Source of the DNA: Fibrisoma limi BUZ 3
GTDB lineage: Bacteria; Bacteroidota; Bacteroidia; Cytophagales; Spirosomataceae
Assembly (NCBI RefSeq): GCF_000296815.2
Contig: NZ_CAIT01000004.1
Location: 496,001 to 560,000, forward strand
Direction of reading: 5' to 3'
Length of the DNA stretch: 64,000 nucleotides
Positions within the stretch are counted from its first letter, which is position 1. Each line of letters starts with the position of its first letter. Under the pieces are notes generated by a model. That model made no database searches. It was not told the DNA's origin and worked only from the letters and a program-made list of their open reading frames with translations. Below, piece by piece: positions 61,862 through 64,000 of the stretch. The position numbers were made by a program, and so were the translations under genes.

Positions 61862-63017
61862 CTTTTTCGATGGCCCGCAGATATGTCACATCATAAATCT
61901 CGGCAAACTGGCGGTCGGTAAGCGATTTAGGTAACGCTCCCATAGCTGCAAATAAGAACGGTTTCAACCAGCCGGGGGCATTAACGGCCTGGCCAATTTG
62001 CCGGGATACCTGAACAATCCGGTCGGCCTTCGGTTTGCGTAGTGCCTGAAACTGCCGGAAAGCTTCGTCGGGTGCCTGATACCGGTACAGACAGGCCGCT
62101 ACGGCCCAGGCGTCTTCAATGGCCTGACAGGCACCCTGGCCCAGATTGGGTGTTGTGGCATGAGCCGCATCGCCCAGTAACGTAACGCGTCCCGTCGACC
62201 AAGTCGGAAGCGTCGGTAAATCGTACAGGTCGGCCCGGTGAATACGGTTCTCCTCAAACTGTTCCAAAACTGCTTTTACGGGTGGCGCGAACGATTGGCT
62301 TAGGGAAAGCAGCGTTGGCAGGGAGTTTGGAGCAAGTTGCCCGGCTGGTGATGCGGCCGTTACGTACACATACAGTTGGTCAGCTCCTAACGGCACAAGT
62401 CCAACCCGCAAACCAGCGGGTAAACCCCAGTATTCGTATGAGGTAGTCTGGGTTTCGGTTGGTAGGGGGAGATCTACCAAACCACGCCAGCAGGTCTGGC
62501 CGGAGTAGCGAAGCGGTTGGTCGCCAAACAACTGTTGCCGTACAACCGAACGAATACCGTCTGCACCGATTACAAAATCGCCTTCGGCTGTGCTGCCGTC
62601 GGCAAACGTAACGCGTACACGCTCGCCGTTATCGTATAGATCTACCAGGCGTTTGCCGGTATGAACCCGATCGGCAGGCAACGAATTTAGTAAAATGGTT
62701 TGCAACAGACCACGCTGGATGGCTACCATACCAAACCCATACCGTCGGCTTAGTGCCCCTACATCGACGGTTTGAATAGCTGCACCGTCGGGCCGGGTAA
62801 TAAATCCTTTTTGCAAAGCCCAGCCTGTTCGCTGAATTGATTCGGCCAGCCCCAGCCAAGCCAGCACCTGCATGGCATTAGCCGCCATGATCAGACCAGC
62901 GCCAACTTCCCTGATTTCCGGTGCCTGTTCATACACATGAGCGTCGATGCCCCGTTGCTGTAGCGCGATGGCTGTGGTTAAACCGCCAATGCCCCCGCCA
63001 ATGATGATGCCTTGCAT
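61806..63017 (-). CDS. FAD-dependent monooxygenase
   Basis: A 403-residue group A flavoprotein monooxygenase (class including TetX, kynurenine 3-monooxygenase and zeaxanthin epoxidase-like enzymes). It has the FAD motif GIIIGGGIGGLTTAIAL, the DG motif GDFVIGADGIRSVVRQ, and GRVTLLGDAAHATTPNLGQG. It needs NAD(P)H and O2 and hydroxylates an aromatic or polyketide-type substrate that cannot be told from sequence; TetX-like inactivation of tetracyclines is only one possibility. It is divergent from a TetR regulator with paired operators between them, which suggests induction by a substrate-like ligand. Confidence 0.9.
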   Translation of the reverse strand: MQGIIIGGGIGGLTTAIALQQRGIDAHVYEQAPEIREVGAGLIMAANAMQVLAWLGLAESIQRTGWALQKGFITRPDGAAIQTVDVGALSRRYGFGMVAIQRGLLQTILLNSLPADRVHTGKRLVDLYDNGERVRVTFADGSTAEGDFVIGADGIRSVVRQQLFGDQPLRYSGQTCWRGLVDLPLPTETQTTSYEYWGLPAGLRVGLVPLGADQLYVYVTAASPAGQLAPNSLPTLLSLSQSFAPPVKAVLEQFEENRIHRADLYDLPTLPTWSTGRVTLLGDAAHATTPNLGQGACQAIEDAWAVAACLYRYQAPDEAFRQFQALRKPKADRIVQVSRQIGQAVNAPGWLKPFLFAAMGALPKSLTDRQFAEIYDVTYLRAIEKATVFQSPPVRAGSRLPAA

Positions 63018-63039
63018 GTTTGTTCCAGTTAGTATAATT

Positions 63040-63087
63040 TTAGAACAAATGTACTAGAAGTGTTTTCGGTTAGAACACCTGTTCTAA
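63040..63087. promoter_or_regulatory. Twin TetR-type operators
   Basis: Site 2 (63070-63087) is a perfect palindrome TTAGAACA-CC-TGTTCTAA. Site 1 (63040-63057) is TTAGAACA-AA-TGTACTAG, which keeps the left half exactly and matches 6 of 8 bases on the right. Their centres are 30 bases apart, about three DNA turns, so both face the same side. They fill most of the 77-base gap between the divergent FAD monooxygenase and TetR genes. Confidence 0.78.
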
Positions 63088-63094
63088 AAATTTA

Positions 63095-63709
63095 ATGACC
63101 ACGAAGGAGCGAATTGTTGAAAAGGCCCTACTGCTGTTTAATGAACAAGGGGCGGATAATGTGACCGTACGAACCATTGCGGGCCATTTAGGCATGAGTC
63201 ACGGCAATCTGTGCTACCATTTTGCCAGCACCGATGTTTTGATCGAACGGTTGTATGATCAGTTGGTTGACCGGCTGAGCATTGGCATCGATGCTGTATC
63301 AACCATGCCTGCATTAACCATGGGTTTGCTGCGGGAGCTAAGTAAGCAAAGTTTCCACCTGTTGTATGACTATCGCTTTCTGTTGCGGGATTTTGCGGGT
63401 ATTATGCGCCGGATTCCGGCATTGGCGGAGCGTCATCAGGCACTGGTTCGTCGGCGGAAAGAGGTGTTTCGGATGTTAGTGGCGCAGATGAGGGCTAACG
63501 GCTGGTACCGAGCGGAGCCGTACGCGGGCTACGACGAGCATTTTCTGGAGCAGTTGTTTATCATCGGTGACTTCTGGCTGTCCAGTGCTGAAGTCCTGTA
63601 CGAAGGACCTGAGTCAGAAAAAATAAATCATTACGTTGCCGTGTTCGAGGCTGCCCTGGTACCCATGTTAACTCCGGCCGGCATGGCCGCCTGGGGCAGG
63701 GACCAATAA
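63095..63709 (+). CDS. TetR/AcrR-family transcriptional regulator
   Basis: A 204-residue repressor. The N-terminal helix-turn-helix is NVTVRTIAGHLGMSHGNLCYHF, followed by a helical ligand-binding domain. It is divergent from the FAD monooxygenase gene, with two matching operators in between, so it most likely represses both genes and is released by a small molecule. The ATG at 63095 lies eight bases after operator 2. The ligand is unknown. Confidence 0.93.
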   Translation: MTTKERIVEKALLLFNEQGADNVTVRTIAGHLGMSHGNLCYHFASTDVLIERLYDQLVDRLSIGIDAVSTMPALTMGLLRELSKQSFHLLYDYRFLLRDFAGIMRRIPALAERHQALVRRRKEVFRMLVAQMRANGWYRAEPYAGYDEHFLEQLFIIGDFWLSSAEVLYEGPESEKINHYVAVFEAALVPMLTPAGMAAWGRDQ

Positions 63710-63713
63710 CGGA

Positions 63714-64000
63714 TCAGGGTTCTTTCAGCAGAAAATTGACGCCGATGGTTGTCTGGGTTAACGACGTAGGCTTATCCGCCGACCGCCGGCTGACGTTGAT
63801 TTCGTGCTGCGCTTCAATTGACCACCGTTTGCCCAGCCGGTACTGCGCCCCAACGCCCGCATTGACCATGCCCGACCGGTTGACCTGTTCAACACGTAGC
63901 ACCCCACCGGTTGGCGTGGCTTCGATCGTGTACGTCCGGTTACGGCTCTGGCCGTAGAAATAGCCGCCCTGTCCGAATACTGTAACCTTGTTTGTCCGCA
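63714..64000 (-). CDS. Outer-membrane beta-barrel protein, C-terminal part only
   Basis: The reading frame enters from the right edge of the window and ends at the TGA at 63714-63716; the N-terminus is outside. The visible part has alternating strands (VTVFGQGGYFYGQSRNRTYT; MVNAGVGAQYRLGKRWSIEA; LTQTTIGVNFLL) ending in KEP. This matches porin-like barrel domains of the outer-membrane protein beta-barrel family. The last residue is not aromatic, unlike most barrels, but the penultimate strand is typical. The gene is convergent with the TetR gene, four bases apart. Confidence 0.75.
   Translation of the reverse strand, partial: RTNKVTVFGQGGYFYGQSRNRTYTIEATPTGGVLRVEQVNRSGMVNAGVGAQYRLGKRWSIEAQHEINVSRRSADKPTSLTQTTIGVNFLLKEP

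Overview
The window is a piece of a chromosome from a Bacteroidota bacterium, most likely order Cytophagales near Spirosoma and relatives. This rests on three SusC/SusD outer-membrane pairs, a Bacteroidota-type promoter motif (TTTG, 19 bases, TAnnTTTG), a LytS/LytTR two-component pair, a YpdA-type flavoprotein, a DUF5606 protein, moderately high GC and a gene style without clear Shine-Dalgarno sites. The genus is an inference. I see no rRNA, CRISPR array, transposase or prophage. There is one tRNA (Arg, CCT).

Layout. 1-6 kb: DUF1223 protein, a GH78-type alpha-L-rhamnosidase, an AT-richer coupled pair (trimeric adhesin-like S74 protein plus a secreted partner) and an exported intradiol dioxygenase. 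6-14 kb: a MetE C-domain-like zinc protein with a small ABM-fold protein, a TonB-dependent receptor divergent from a LytS-type kinase, LytTR regulator and DUF4174 protein, then YpdA. 14-23.5 kb: housekeeping genes (priA, pyruvate kinase, DUF5606, engB, thioredoxin-like, MBL-fold, patatin), with a low-GC VapBC-like toxin-antitoxin pair between priA and pyk.

23.5-41.2 kb: a nutrient-uptake block with three SusCD pairs. The first has an extra lipoprotein. It is followed by a PHM-like copper monooxygenase with a cytochrome-like N-terminal module, which faces a redoxin. The second and third pairs are tandem paralogues. No glycoside hydrolase or dedicated regulator lies inside the block, so the substrate cannot be read from context.

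41-52 kb: DUF486 membrane protein, OmpA-family protein, endonuclease III, tRNA-Arg, HflX, a MATE exporter, a Nif3-like protein, full-length pyruvate carboxylase, and a Crp/Fnr regulator with a sterol-desaturase-type hydroxylase. 53-64 kb: DUF4870, a CDF transporter, two lipoproteins, a CE15-like esterase, an S8 protease homologue with Thr in place of the nucleophile Ser, a NUDIX gene split by an in-frame stop, a coupled aminotransferase-tyrA pair, an FAD monooxygenase divergent from a TetR regulator across two matching operators, and a truncated outer-membrane barrel gene.

The most interesting signals are the copper monooxygenase with an apparent CX3CH motif and interleaved inverted repeats in its linker, the Ser-to-Thr S8 protease homologue, the interrupted NUDIX gene, the Crp/Fnr protein with an abnormal C-terminus, the twin TetR operators, and two kinds of intergenic palindromic element. 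None is proven novel from sequence alone.
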